Source of the DNA: Actinomycetes bacterium
GTDB taxonomy: Bacteria; Actinomycetota; Actinomycetes; Propionibacteriales; Nocardioidaceae
Direction of reading: 5' to 3'
Assembly (NCBI GenBank): GCA_023396115.1
Contig: JAEWXC010000073.1
Coordinates: forward strand, 1-64,000
Length of the DNA: 64,000 nt
Shown here: positions 1-8,701 of the stretch, piece after piece
Layout: each line of letters starts with the position of its first letter
Numbering within the stretch: position 1 is the first letter of the stretch
The notes under the pieces: model-generated
The model's database searches: none
Seen by the model: the letters and a program-made list of their open reading frames with translations, nothing else
Told to the model about the DNA's origin: nothing
Position numbers and translations under genes: made by a program

Positions 1-60
1 TTGTGGGGGGGGTGGGGGGTGGGCCGGGGACGGGTGGGCTGAGTGCGTACACGGTGCGCG

Positions 61-82
61 GCGGCCGGGGGCCCCCGGCCGC
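61..82. other. Perfect 22-bp GC palindrome upstream of the ABC operon
   Basis: A perfect inverted repeat made only of G and C lies 18 bases before the ABC ATPase start. It may be the terminator of a gene left of the window or a 5' hairpin of the ABC transcript. It follows a G-rich run at positions 4-38. No T tract follows it. Confidence 0.5.
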
Positions 83-100
83 TGGACGGGTGGTGCTGAC

Positions 101-847
101 GTGGTCGCGATCCGGGTCGAGGGACTCCTCAAGCGCTACGGGGACCTGAAGGCGGTCGACGAGGTGAGCCTGGAGGTCGCCGAGGGCGAGTTCTTCGGGG
201 TGCTCGGGCCCAACGGGGCGGGCAAGACCACGCTGCTGGAGATCATCGAGGGGCTGCGCCGGCCCGACGCGGGGTCGGTGTCGGTGCTGGGACGCTCGCC
301 CTGGCCGCGCGACGCCGCGCACCAGCGCCGGATCGGTGTCCAGCTGCAGGCCTCGTCGTTCTTCGAGCGGCTGACCGCACGGGAACAGCTGGTGACCTTC
401 GCCAGCCTCTACGGGGTCGCGCCCGGGGAGGCCGACCGGTGGCTGGAGATCGTCGGCCTGACCGACAAGGCCGGGGTCCGGGTCGAGCAGCTCTCCGGTG
501 GCCAGACACAACGCCTCTCCATCGCCTGCGCGCTGGTGCACGAACCGGAGCTGGTCTTCCTCGACGAACCCACCTCCGCGCTCGACCCGCAGGCCCGCCG
601 GAACCTGTGGGACCTGCTGCGCGAGGTCAACGGCGCCGGACGCACCGTGGTGCTCACCACCCACCACATGGACGAGGCCGAGGTGCTCTGCGACCGGGTG
701 GCGATCATGGACCACGGCCGGGTGCTGCGCCTGGACCGCCCGGCGGCCCTGATCGACACCCTCGAGGCACCCGAGCGGACCGTGGTCACCCGCGGCACCC
801 TGGAGGACGTGTTCCTCGAGGTCACCGGACGGGAGTACCGGGCGTGA
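101..847 (+). CDS. ABC exporter ATP-binding protein
   Basis: This is the ATP-hydrolysing subunit of an ABC-2 type exporter acting at the inner face of the membrane. Walker A is GPNGAGKTT near residue 37, the signature is LSGGQTQR, Walker B is LVFLDEPTSALDP, and the switch His is in TTHHMDEAE. At 248 residues it has only a short region after the nucleotide-binding domain. The GTG at 101 gives the expected N-terminus (VAIRVEGLLKRYG). Its stop overlaps the permease start in GTGA, so the two are translationally coupled. The exported substrate is not identifiable; drug/antibiotic-type transporters of this family are the closest class. Confidence 0.9.
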   Translation: MVAIRVEGLLKRYGDLKAVDEVSLEVAEGEFFGVLGPNGAGKTTLLEIIEGLRRPDAGSVSVLGRSPWPRDAAHQRRIGVQLQASSFFERLTAREQLVTFASLYGVAPGEADRWLEIVGLTDKAGVRVEQLSGGQTQRLSIACALVHEPELVFLDEPTSALDPQARRNLWDLLREVNGAGRTVVLTTHHMDEAEVLCDRVAIMDHGRVLRLDRPAALIDTLEAPERTVVTRGTLEDVFLEVTGREYRA

Positions 848-1917
848 GCGCGTTCCTCCACCTGTCGGTGGCCATCCTCAAGGGGTTCGTGCGGGACCGG
901 GCCTCGGTCTTCTTCGCGATCATCTTCCCGTTGATGTTCCTGGTGCTCTTCGGTGGCCTGCTCGGGTCCAGCACCCAGTCCAAGGTCGACATGGTGCAGA
1001 TCGGCGACGTGGCGCTGTTCGACTCGATGCCGGCCGGGGCCCGGGAGGCGTTCGAGGAGACCTTCCAGATCACCCGGGTCACCCCGACCGTGGAGTCGGC
1101 GGCCAGTGCGGTGGAGCAGGTCCGCAAGGGCGATGCCGACGTGGCCGTCCAGCAGGTCGGCGACCGTCTCGTCGCGCACGTGACCCTCACCGACCAGACC
1201 AAGGCCGCGATCACCGCGGGCACCCTGCAGGCCTACGTCGACCGGGCCAACGTCGCCGCCTCCGGCAAGCCGCCGGCCTTCTCCCTGGAGACCCAGCCGG
1301 TCGAGGACGACTCGTTCACCGCGATCCAGTTCGTCACCCCGGGCCTGCTGGGCTGGGCGGTGGCGATGAGCGCCGCGTTCGGTGCCGCCGCCACGCTCAA
1401 CGGGTGGCGCAACTCCAAGCTGTTGCGCCGGCTGCAGCTGGCCCCGGTCTCCACGGGCACCCTGGTGGCCGCCCGGGTCGCGGTGACCGTGGCGATCGCG
1501 TTGGGACAGATGGCGATCTTCCTGGGCCTGGGCGTCGTCGCGCTCGACCTGAAACTGGCCGGCCAGTGGTGGGCCAGCATCCCGGTGCTGGTGCTGGGGA
1601 CGCTGTGCTTCATGTCGGTGGGCCTGCTGGCCGGTGCGGTCGCGAAGACCACCGAGGGGGCGGTGAACATGGCGAACTTCGTGGTGATGCCGATGGCGTT
1701 CCTGTCCGGCTCGTTCTTCCCCCTCGACGCGGCGCCGCAGTGGCTGCAGACCCTGGCCCACGTGCTGCCGTTGTTCTGGCTCAACGACGCGATGATGGAC
1801 GTGATGGTCCGGGGCGAGGCGTGGACCTCGGTGCTGCTGCCCTGCGCGCTGCTGGTGGCCTTCGCGGCCGTCATCACGGCACTGGCGGCCAAGCTGTTCC
1901 GGTGGGAGGCGGCGTGA
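844..1917 (+). CDS. ABC-2 type exporter permease
   Basis: Membrane subunit of about 357 residues for the preceding ATPase. It shows the ABC-2 layout: one N-terminal membrane helix (FAIIFPLMFLVLFGGLLG), a large extracytoplasmic loop to about residue 155, then five to six hydrophobic helices in the C-terminal half, with GWAVAMSAAFGAA and FLSGSFFPLDAAPQWL typical of the family. GTG at 844 overlaps the ATPase stop by four bases, and its own stop overlaps the next GTG at 1914, so three genes form one operon. Longer frames upstream lie inside the ATPase gene and are not used. Confidence 0.88.
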   Translation: MSAFLHLSVAILKGFVRDRASVFFAIIFPLMFLVLFGGLLGSSTQSKVDMVQIGDVALFDSMPAGAREAFEETFQITRVTPTVESAASAVEQVRKGDADVAVQQVGDRLVAHVTLTDQTKAAITAGTLQAYVDRANVAASGKPPAFSLETQPVEDDSFTAIQFVTPGLLGWAVAMSAAFGAAATLNGWRNSKLLRRLQLAPVSTGTLVAARVAVTVAIALGQMAIFLGLGVVALDLKLAGQWWASIPVLVLGTLCFMSVGLLAGAVAKTTEGAVNMANFVVMPMAFLSGSFFPLDAAPQWLQTLAHVLPLFWLNDAMMDVMVRGEAWTSVLLPCALLVAFAAVITALAAKLFRWEAA

Positions 1918-2789
1918 GCCGGTTCGGGCCGTTCCCCGCGGCCGGGGCCCGCTGGGGTCGGCTCCGGGGCCGCCCCTCACCGGTGGCCGGGCGCCGGGTC
2001 CTGGTCACCGGCGCCTCCTCCGGGATCGGCCGGGCCAGCGCACTGGCGTTCGCCGCGGCCGGTGCCGAGGTGCTCCTGGTGGCCCGTCGCGCCGACCTGC
2101 TCGACACCCTGGTCACCGAGATCGAGGCCGCCGGCGGGACGGCCCGGGCGTTCCCGGCCGACCTGACCGACCCGGTCGCGGTGCAGGCGCTGGTCGCCGC
2201 GGTCCCACCCGGCGGGGTGCACTACCTGGTCAACAACGCCGGCCGCTCGATCCGCCGCTCGCTGTCGTTGAGCCAGGACCGGTTCCACGACGTGGAGCGG
2301 TCGATGGCGATCAACTTCACCGCGCCGGCACGGCTCACCCTGGCGCTGCTGCCGGCGATGCGTGCCCAGGGGTTCGGCCACGTGGTCAACGTGGTCAGCT
2401 GGGGTGTGCAGCTCAAGGCCCCCAAGTTCTCCGCCTACCTGGCCTCCAAGACCGCGCTGGACACCTGGTCGCGGGTGCTGGCCCGCGAGGAACGCCACCA
2501 CGGCATCGGGGTCACCAACCTGCGGTTCGGGATCGTGGCCACCGAGATGGTCGCCCCGACCGAGGCCTACGCCGGGCGGGGCCTGTCGGTGGAGGCTGCG
2601 GCACGGCAGGTGCTGCGGGCCTGCGAGGAGCGACCCGTGGCCCGGGGGACGGTCGCCGGCCGGGTGGGGGAGGCAGTGACCCTGCTGGCGCCGCGCACCG
2701 TCGACTGGGCGTTCAACCTGGCCCACCGCCGGTTCGGCGACTCCGCCGCTGCGCGGGCAGGTGCGTCCGGGTCGAGTACCCGCGACTGA
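1914..2789 (+). CDS. SDR family NAD(P)-dependent oxidoreductase
   Basis: Classical short-chain dehydrogenase of 291 residues. It has the cofactor loop TGASSGIG, NNAG, a catalytic Ser in VVNVVSWGV and YLASK for the catalytic Tyr/Lys pair. About 30 residues precede the Rossmann fold, and the C-terminus carries a hydrophobic stretch (TLLAPRTVDWAFNL), which recalls SDR domains of mycobacterial lipid reductases. The GTG at 1914 overlaps the permease stop, so it is co-transcribed with the ABC exporter. The substrate is unknown; a lipid or ketone modified before export is a guess. Confidence 0.85.
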   Translation: MSRFGPFPAAGARWGRLRGRPSPVAGRRVLVTGASSGIGRASALAFAAAGAEVLLVARRADLLDTLVTEIEAAGGTARAFPADLTDPVAVQALVAAVPPGGVHYLVNNAGRSIRRSLSLSQDRFHDVERSMAINFTAPARLTLALLPAMRAQGFGHVVNVVSWGVQLKAPKFSAYLASKTALDTWSRVLAREERHHGIGVTNLRFGIVATEMVAPTEAYAGRGLSVEAAARQVLRACEERPVARGTVAGRVGEAVTLLAPRTVDWAFNLAHRRFGDSAAARAGASGSSTRD

Positions 2790-2838
2790 GTACCCGGGCG
2801 GATCTCACGGGCGGCCGGGCCCCGGCAGGGTTCTGGTC

Positions 2839-3132
2839 ATGGAGAACAACACCAAGACCCCCGCCAAGAACACCACCGCCTTCTTCGTCCAGGCCGCGAT
2901 CTCGTTCGGCGTCTCGCTGCTGGGCGTCCTGTGGGCGGTGCTCTACCTCCCGCTGGACCCGTGGGCGCGTGGCTTCCTGGGCATGACGGCGCTCTTCCTG
3001 GTCAGCTCGTCGTTCACCCTGGCCAAGGTCATCCGCGACAACCAGGAGAACCAGAGCGTGCACCAGCGCCTCGACCAGGCCCGGATCGACAAGATCCTCT
3101 CCGAGCACGACCCGTTCCGTCAGGTCGCCTGA
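2839..3132 (+). CDS. YiaA/YiaB-type two-helix inner membrane protein
   Basis: A 97-residue membrane protein with two close helices (residues about 13-35 and 42-63) separated by the LPLDPWARGFLGM turn, matching the YiaA/YiaB two-helix family. The soluble C-terminal tail ends in EHDPFRQVA. ATG 2839 is chosen because it begins the conserved-looking part; longer frames add only charged filler. The function of this family is not established. It converges on the Ku gene 90 bases downstream. Confidence 0.75.
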   Translation: MENNTKTPAKNTTAFFVQAAISFGVSLLGVLWAVLYLPLDPWARGFLGMTALFLVSSSFTLAKVIRDNQENQSVHQRLDQARIDKILSEHDPFRQVA

Positions 3133-3219
3133 GCCCGGTCCGACCCCGCAGCACGTGCCGCACCGCACCACCGAGCACCCACCCCGACCACCCCCGAGGG
3201 CCGCCGGGAGGACGAGCGA

Positions 3220-4104
3220 TCAGCTCGCCTTCTTGGCGGCCTTCTTCGTGGTCTTCTTGGCCGGCTTCTTCGCGGCCGCCTTCTTGGTGCCCTTCCCCGC
3301 CGGAGCCTCGTCCGTGTCCCCCGCGGGCTCGCCGCGAGCCTCCTTGGCCGCGCTCACCGAGCGCTGCAGGGCAGCCAGCAGGTCGACGACCTCGCCCGAG
3401 GTGCGCGTGGAGGTTTCGGTGCGCTGCACCTCGCCGCCCTCGATCTTCGCCTTCACCAGCGTCTCCACGGCCTCGGCGTAGTCGTCGGCGTAGTCGGCCG
3501 GGTCGAAGTCGCCGGACAGGGTCTCGACGAGCATGTTGGCCATCGTGACCTCGGCCTCCTTGGCCTCACCGTCACCGACCTGGAAGTCGGGGGTACGGAC
3601 CTCGTCGGGCCACATCATCGTCTGCAGCACGATCACGTCCTCGCGGACCCGGAGCACCGCGATGGAGGTGCGCTGGCGCAGCGCGATCGTCACCACGGCC
3701 ATCCGGTCGGACTCGACCAGGGCCTGCCGCAGCAGCGCGTACGGCTTGGCGCCGGTGGACTCGGGTTCGAGGTAGTAGCTCTTCTCGAACAGCATCGGGT
3801 CGATCTGCTCGGCCGGGACGAACTTCTCCACCGAGATCTCCCGCGACGAGGCCGACGGCAGCGCCGCCATGTCGGAGTCGTCGAGGATCACCATCTCGCC
3901 GTCCTCGGTCTCGTACCCCTTGGCGATGTCGGCGTACGGCACCTCCTCGCCGTCCAGGGAGCAGATCCGCTGGTACCGGATCCGTCCTCCGTCCTTGGCG
4001 TGGACCTGGCGGAACGAGACGTCGTGGGACTCGGTGGCGGCGTACAGCTTGACCGGCACGTTCACCAGACCGAACGAGACCGCGCCCTTCCAGATCGCCC
4101 GCAT
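3220..4104 (-). CDS. ku: Ku, DNA end-binding protein of NHEJ
   Basis: Bacterial Ku forms a homodimeric ring on DNA double-strand ends and recruits LigD. The 294-residue product starts MRAIWKGAVSFGLVNVPVKL, the hallmark N-terminus, and keeps the Ku core (RYQRICSLDGEEVPYADIAKGYE). The last about 25 residues are a lysine-rich tail of KKAAAKK-type repeats, as in mycobacterial Ku, thought to aid DNA threading. The minus-strand ATG at 4104 has a GGAGGA ribosome site just upstream. The frame stays open far beyond, but that extension is an antisense shadow of fadD. LigD parts lie 3.6 kb away on the other strand. Confidence 0.95.
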   Translation of the reverse strand: MRAIWKGAVSFGLVNVPVKLYAATESHDVSFRQVHAKDGGRIRYQRICSLDGEEVPYADIAKGYETEDGEMVILDDSDMAALPSASSREISVEKFVPAEQIDPMLFEKSYYLEPESTGAKPYALLRQALVESDRMAVVTIALRQRTSIAVLRVREDVIVLQTMMWPDEVRTPDFQVGDGEAKEAEVTMANMLVETLSGDFDPADYADDYAEAVETLVKAKIEGGEVQRTETSTRTSGEVVDLLAALQRSVSAAKEARGEPAGDTDEAPAGKGTKKAAAKKPAKKTTKKAAKKAS

Positions 4105-4281
4105 GCTTCCTCCCGTGTCCGTGGTGCCCGAGGGACCAGTATGACCGACCGTGCCGGGCGGCCGGGGGCGTGCAGGGCGGCGGCAGGCACGGCCCCGGAC
4201 AGATGGGGAGGTGCCCCCATGTTGGAACCGAATGTGACCGACATCACCCGCAGGGGCGGCGACTCCGGTAACTTCCGCGCC
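4105..4281. promoter_or_regulatory. Divergent ku / fadD intergenic region
   Basis: This 177-base gap holds both promoters. For the rightward gene a TAACTT -10 box at 4269-4274 places the transcript start at about 4281, one base before ATG 4282. A half-site TGGAAC at 4223-4228 matches the left half of the palindrome before the second synthetase gene. For ku a CATACT-like box near 4137-4142 on the minus strand is a weak candidate. Confidence 0.45.
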
Positions 4282-5868
4282 ATGGCCACCCGACCCCTCA
4301 CTCTCGCCGACGTCCTCGAGACCATGGCGGACACCGTCCCGGACCGTCCCGCGATCGTCACCCTGGACCACACCTGGACCTTCGCCGAGCTCGACGAGCG
4401 CGCGAACCGGTTCGCCCACATGCTGCTGGACGCCGGGGTGCAGCCCGGTACCCACGTGGCCGTGCACAGCCCGAACCGCGTCGAGTGGATCGACGCGTTC
4501 TACGGCTCGTTCAAGATCGGCGCGGTCCCGATCAACGTGAACTACAAGTACCTGGCCGAGGAGCTGCGCCACATCTACTCCAACTCCGACTCGACGGTGG
4601 CCGTGGTGGCCCCCGAGTTCGAGGCACTGGCCCGCGAGGCTGCCGGCGACCTGGTGGAGCACTGGTTCGTGATGGGGGAGCAGTACGACGCGGCCACCGC
4701 TGCCGCCTCGCCCGAGCGGCCGCAGGTCGAGCGCAGCGGCGACGACCGCTACATGATCTACACCGGCGGCACCACCGGCATGCCCAAGGGCGTGGAGTGG
4801 CGTCAGGAGGACCTGATCCGCGCCGCCCTCAACGCCGCGCGCTACGGGGCACCGCTGGAGGGGCTGGACCAGCTCGCCGCCGAGGCGAAGGCCGTGGAGA
4901 ACCCGATGGTGCTGCTGGCCTGCGGCCCGATGATGCACGGCGGCAGCCAGTGGATCATGGGCAACGGCCACGTCGCCGGACAGACGATCGGCTTCTTCAC
5001 CGACGCGAACTTCTCCGCCGAGCGGGTCCTGGACCTGGTCCAGCACGCCGGCGTCGTCTCGCTGACGTTCCTGGGCGACGCGATGGGCCGCCCGGTCGCC
5101 GAGGCGATCCTGGCCGAGCCGGACCGCTGGGACCTCAGCTCGCTGGCCGCGGTGTCCAACGGTGCCGCGCCGCTCTCGATCGGGGTGCGTGAGGAGATCC
5201 GCAAGGCGCTGCCCGGCCGGTTCATCCTCGACTCCTACGGCGCCTCCGAGACGGGTGCGGCCGGCTCCTCGATGGACGACGGCTCCTCCGACGGCAAGGC
5301 CCGGTTCAACATCGGGCCCGACGTCGACGTGCTCGGCGCCGACGACCGACCCACCCAGGTGGGTGAGGAGGGCATGCTCGCCCGCTCCGGCCCGATGCCG
5401 CTGGGCTACTACAAGGACCCGGTCAAGACCGCCGCGACGTTCAAGGAGATCGACGGCAAGCGCTGGGTGATCCCCGGCGACTTCGCCCGCAAGGAGCCGG
5501 ACGGCTCGATCATCGTGCTGGGCCGCGGCTCGGTGTGCATCAACTCCGGCGGCGAGAAGATCTACCCCGAGGAGGTCGAGAGCGCGCTGCTGCGCCACCC
5601 CGACATCTTCGACGCCGCCGTGACCGGCACCCCGCACGAGCGCTGGGGGCAGCAGGTCACCGCGCTGGTCCAGCTGCGTGAGGACGCCGACCTCACCGAG
5701 GCGCAGGTCGTCGAGCACGTGAAGTCGCTGCTGGCCAACTACAAGGCGCCCAAGCGGGTGTTCTTCGTCGACCAGGTGCCGCGCACCCCGGTCAGCAAGG
5801 TCGACTACAAGGCGACCGCCGAGACCGCGGCCGCACTGGTGGCGGAGTCCGCGGGCGCCCCCGCCTGA
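4282..5868 (+). CDS. FadD-type acyl-CoA synthetase (copy 1)
   Basis: AMP-forming ligase that activates a carboxylic acid to its adenylate and then the CoA thioester. The P-loop motif is YTGGTTGMPKGVEWR near residue 165, followed by SYGASETG and the hinge region VLGRGS; the catalytic Lys is in PRTPVSKVDY close to the C-terminus. The motif wording resembles the mycobacterial FadD19/FadD17 branch that acts on sterol side chains, so a long or branched acyl substrate is likely but unproven. ATG 4282 is chosen by alignment with the next paralogue and by TAACTT 8-13 bases upstream; ATG 4219 with a GGGGAG site is an alternative. Confidence 0.87.
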   Translation: MATRPLTLADVLETMADTVPDRPAIVTLDHTWTFAELDERANRFAHMLLDAGVQPGTHVAVHSPNRVEWIDAFYGSFKIGAVPINVNYKYLAEELRHIYSNSDSTVAVVAPEFEALAREAAGDLVEHWFVMGEQYDAATAAASPERPQVERSGDDRYMIYTGGTTGMPKGVEWRQEDLIRAALNAARYGAPLEGLDQLAAEAKAVENPMVLLACGPMMHGGSQWIMGNGHVAGQTIGFFTDANFSAERVLDLVQHAGVVSLTFLGDAMGRPVAEAILAEPDRWDLSSLAAVSNGAAPLSIGVREEIRKALPGRFILDSYGASETGAAGSSMDDGSSDGKARFNIGPDVDVLGADDRPTQVGEEGMLARSGPMPLGYYKDPVKTAATFKEIDGKRWVIPGDFARKEPDGSIIVLGRGSVCINSGGEKIYPEEVESALLRHPDIFDAAVTGTPHERWGQQVTALVQLREDADLTEAQVVEHVKSLLANYKAPKRVFFVDQVPRTPVSKVDYKATAETAAALVAESAGAPA

Positions 5869-5899
5869 CCGCGCTTGCACCGCCCCGCGCAGCGGGAGA

Positions 5900-5937
5900 C
5901 GACGACCCGGCACCTCTGGGAGGGTGCCGGGTCGTCG
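5900..5937 (+). terminator. Rho-independent-type hairpin after fadD copy 1
   Basis: A 15-bp perfect stem (5900-5914 with 5923-5937) around an 8-base loop, 31 bases after the stop codon. There is no T run, as is usual in high-GC actinobacteria. Confidence 0.75.
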
Positions 5938-6019
5938 GCGTCCCGAGAGTTCTCAGGTGTGCCCGCCCGCGCGCGTGCCCGAGGTGCCGCCGGGATGCCT
6001 ACCACCTGATCCGGTGGGT

Positions 6020-6033
6020 GGGAGTGCACTCCC
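6020..6033. promoter_or_regulatory. Perfect 14-bp dyad upstream of fadD copy 2
   Basis: GGGAGTGCACTCCC is a perfect palindrome 54-67 bases before the start codon, next to a second dyad at 6040-6053. It is a plausible regulator site; the binding protein is unknown. Confidence 0.4.
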
Positions 6034-6039
6034 TCACAG

Positions 6040-6053
6040 TGGAACGCGTTCTT
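6040..6053. promoter_or_regulatory. KstR-like operator candidate before fadD copy 2
   Basis: TGGAACGCGTTCTT contains the perfect dyad GAACGCGTTC and fits the published KstR pattern T-N2-AAC-N2-GTT-N2-A except for the last base. It lies at about -47 to -34 relative to the inferred start of transcription at 6087, a position where a TetR-type repressor would block the promoter. The match is by eye. Confidence 0.45.
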
Positions 6054-6074
6054 GTTCGGTGCTGTGCGGTCGGT

Positions 6075-6080
6075 CACCAT
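6075..6080 (+). promoter_or_regulatory. -10 box, leaderless fadD copy 2
   Basis: CACCAT ends 6 bases before ATG 6087, so transcription should begin at the A of the start codon. No ribosome site is visible, in agreement with a leaderless message. Confidence 0.5.
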
Positions 6081-6086
6081 GAGTCC

Positions 6087-7667
6087 ATGACCACCACGCA
6101 GCGCCCCATGACCCTGGGCGACATGATCGAGACCATGGCCGACACCCTGGGTGACCGCATCGCGGTGGCCTCGCTGGAGCGCGACTACACCTTCGCCGAG
6201 ATCGACGAGCGGTCGACCCGGATGGCCAACCTGCTGGTGTCCCTGGGCGTGCAGCCGGGCGACCACATCGCGGTCCACAGCCACAACCGGATCGAGTGGG
6301 TCGACGCGTTCTACGGCGCCCTGAAGGCGCGCGCCGTCCCGATCAACATCAACTACAAGTACCTCAAGGACGAGCTCGCCTACCTCTACGACAACTGCGA
6401 CGCCGTCGTCGCGATCGTCGGCCCGGAGTACCTGGAGGCCGTCGAGGAGGTCCGCACCGACCGCCTCAAGCACGTCCTGGTGATGGGTCCCGAGCTCGAC
6501 GCTGCGATGGAGTCCGCCTCGGCCGAGCGGCAGGTCACCGGCCGTACCGGTGACGATAAGTACGTCATCTACACCGGTGGCACCACCGGCATGCCCAAGG
6601 GTGTCGAGTGGCGCCAGGAGGACCTGATCCGCGGCGCGCTGAACGCCAGCCGCTTCGGTGCCCCGTTCGACTCGCTCGAGCAGCTGGCCGAGGAGGCCAA
6701 GGCCAACGAGAACCCGATGATCCTGCTGGCCTGCGGCCCGATGATGCACGGCGGCAGCCAGTGGATCCTCGGCAACGCGCACGTCGCCGGTGCGACGGTG
6801 GGTCTGTTCACCGAGAAGAGCTTCGACCCGGCCAAGATCCTGGACCTGGTCGACCACGCCAAGGTCGTCTCGCTGACCTTCCTGGGCGACGCGATGGGCC
6901 GCCCGGTGGCCGAGACCATCAAGAACAACCCCGGCCGCTGGGACCTCAGCTCGCTGATGGCCGTCTCCAACGGTGCCGCTCCGCTGTCGCTGGCCGTGCG
7001 CGAGCAGATCCGTGAGGCCCTGCCGGGTCGCTTCCTGCTCGACTCCTACGGTGCCTCCGAGACCGGTGCGACCGGCCAGGGCATGGACGACGGGTCCTCG
7101 GACGGCAAGGCCCGCTTCGGCGTCTCCGCCGACGTGGAGGTCTTCGACGAGGACATGAACCCGGCCCCGGTCGGTGTCACCGGCATGCTCGGCCGCACCG
7201 GCTCGATCCCGCTGGGCTACTACAAGGACCCGGTCAAGACCGCGGCCACGTTCCGTGAGGTCAACGGCAAGCGCTACGTCATCCCCGGCGACTTCGCGGT
7301 CCGCGAGGAGGACGGCTCGGTCGTCGTCCTGGGTCGCGGCTCGGTCACCATCAACACCGGTGGCGAGAAGGTGCACCCCGAGGAGGTCGAGGCGATGCTG
7401 AAGAAGCACGACGAGGTCTTCGACGCCGTCGTGGTCGCCACCCCGCACGAGCGCTGGGGCCAGCAGGTCACCGCGCTGGTGCACCGCCGAGACGGCTCGG
7501 AGCTCACCGCCGAGGCGCTGACCGAGTGGGCGAAGACCAAGATCTCCAACTACAAGGTGCCCAAGGCCGTCTTCTTCGTCGACGAGGTGCCCCGCACCCC
7601 GGTTGCCAAGGTCGACTACCCGGCCTCGGCCGCGCTGGCCAAGCAGCTGGTCGAGCAGCAGGGCTGA
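6087..7667 (+). CDS. FadD-type acyl-CoA synthetase (copy 2)
   Basis: Paralogue of the preceding gene, similar over its full length (526 residues), with identical core motifs YTGGTTGMPKGVEWR, MMHGGSQW, SYGASETG and the C-terminal Lys in PRTPVAKVDY. It should form acyl-CoA through an acyl-adenylate in the cytoplasm. The two copies differ in scattered positions, for example LGRGSVTINTGGEKVHPEEVE here against VCINSGGEKIYPEEVE in copy 1, so they probably have related but separate substrates. ATG 6087 is set by the CACCAT box and by the aligned N-terminus. A dyad resembling the KstR site precedes it. Confidence 0.88.
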   Translation: MTTTQRPMTLGDMIETMADTLGDRIAVASLERDYTFAEIDERSTRMANLLVSLGVQPGDHIAVHSHNRIEWVDAFYGALKARAVPININYKYLKDELAYLYDNCDAVVAIVGPEYLEAVEEVRTDRLKHVLVMGPELDAAMESASAERQVTGRTGDDKYVIYTGGTTGMPKGVEWRQEDLIRGALNASRFGAPFDSLEQLAEEAKANENPMILLACGPMMHGGSQWILGNAHVAGATVGLFTEKSFDPAKILDLVDHAKVVSLTFLGDAMGRPVAETIKNNPGRWDLSSLMAVSNGAAPLSLAVREQIREALPGRFLLDSYGASETGATGQGMDDGSSDGKARFGVSADVEVFDEDMNPAPVGVTGMLGRTGSIPLGYYKDPVKTAATFREVNGKRYVIPGDFAVREEDGSVVVLGRGSVTINTGGEKVHPEEVEAMLKKHDEVFDAVVVATPHERWGQQVTALVHRRDGSELTAEALTEWAKTKISNYKVPKAVFFVDEVPRTPVAKVDYPASAALAKQLVEQQG

Positions 7668-7732
7668 CGCACCGCGCCGAGGGCGCACCGTCACGACACA
7701 CGCACCGGGCGCATGGTGGGAGACTTCCCGCC

Positions 7733-8701
7733 ATGCGCCCGATGCTTGCCTCCGCCGGGGACCACGTGCCCACGGGTCCCGGCTGGTCCCACGAGGTCAA
7801 GTGGGACGGGATGCGGGTGCTGGCCCACCTCACCGACGACGGGCTGCGGCTGACCAGCCGCAACGAGAACGTGGTCACCCCGGCCTGGCCGGACCTGACC
7901 CTGCCGGCCCGCAGGCTGCAGGGCACCGCGCTGAGTGCCGGGGACGGGTTGCTGCTGGACGGCGAGGTGATCGGCCTCGACCCCTCGGGCCGCCCCGACT
8001 TCCGGGTCCTCGCCGAGCGGATCCACGTGCGGGCGGCCGGCGCCGCCGCGCGGTGGGCCGAGAAGGTCCCGGCGACGTTCATGGTCTTCGACGTGCTGCG
8101 CAGCGGCGGCACCGAGCTGGTCACCCGGCCGCTGGCCGAGCGTCGCGCCGAGCTGGAGCAGCTCGCGCCGCTGCTGGCCGAGGCGGGCTGGCAGGTGCCG
8201 GGCGCCTACGACGACGGGGTCGCGCTGCACACCGCCACCGCCGAGCAGGGGTTGGAGGGCATCGTCTCCAAACGCCTGGACTCGCCCTACCGACCGGGTG
8301 AACGCAGCCGGGCCTGGCTCAAGTTCCCGCACCGGTTGCGTGGCTCCTACGTCGTGGGCGGGTGGCGCCCCCAGGTCGGCACCGCCGACCGGCTGGCCTC
8401 GCTGCTGGTGGGGGAGTGGACCGCCCAGGGGTGGCAGTTCCGGGGTCGGGTCGGGTCGGGCATCTCGACCACGGCCTCGCGCACCCTGGCGGCGGCGGTG
8501 GCCGGGTTGACCCGGTCGACCTCGCCGTTCTGCGACGAGGTGCCGGCCGTGGACGCCCGGGGCACCACCTGGGTGGAACCGGTGCTGGTGGTCGACGTGG
8601 AGAGCCTGGGGGCGGGTGGTGGCCGGTTGCGGCAGCCCTCCTACCAGGGGGTGCGCGCCGACCTGTCGGCCCACGACCTGACCGAGGGGGTGGGCCGGTG
8701 A
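7733..8701 (+). CDS. ligD: LigD-type ATP-dependent DNA ligase (ligase domain only)
   Basis: Seals nicks and double-strand breaks in NHEJ using ATP. The 322-residue product has the adenylation motif EVKWDGMR with Lys23, followed by LLDGEVIGLD, FMVFDVL, EGIVSKRLDSPYRPGERS and WLKFP (motifs III-V), then an OB-fold domain. This is only the ligase part of LigD; the polymerase domain is encoded by the next gene, overlapping by GTGA. No phosphoesterase domain is seen in the window. ATG 7733 directly begins the ligase motif region. Dedicated ligases of the LigC type look similar, but the tight linkage with the polymerase favours a split LigD. Confidence 0.9.
   Translation: MRPMLASAGDHVPTGPGWSHEVKWDGMRVLAHLTDDGLRLTSRNENVVTPAWPDLTLPARRLQGTALSAGDGLLLDGEVIGLDPSGRPDFRVLAERIHVRAAGAAARWAEKVPATFMVFDVLRSGGTELVTRPLAERRAELEQLAPLLAEAGWQVPGAYDDGVALHTATAEQGLEGIVSKRLDSPYRPGERSRAWLKFPHRLRGSYVVGGWRPQVGTADRLASLLVGEWTAQGWQFRGRVGSGISTTASRTLAAAVAGLTRSTSPFCDEVPAVDARGTTWVEPVLVVDVESLGAGGGRLRQPSYQGVRADLSAHDLTEGVGR

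Noticed and set aside
4105..5913. Long minus-strand open frame continuing upstream of Ku across fadD
   Set aside because: Antisense shadow of a real gene in a GC-rich genome: repetitive Gly/Val/Arg/His composition, no motif, and Ku has a good start with a ribosome site at 4104.
5805..7694. Minus-strand open frame of about 630 codons opposite fadD copy 2
   Set aside because: It exactly mirrors the fadD codons, with a Gly/Val/Leu/Arg/His-rich product and no domain.
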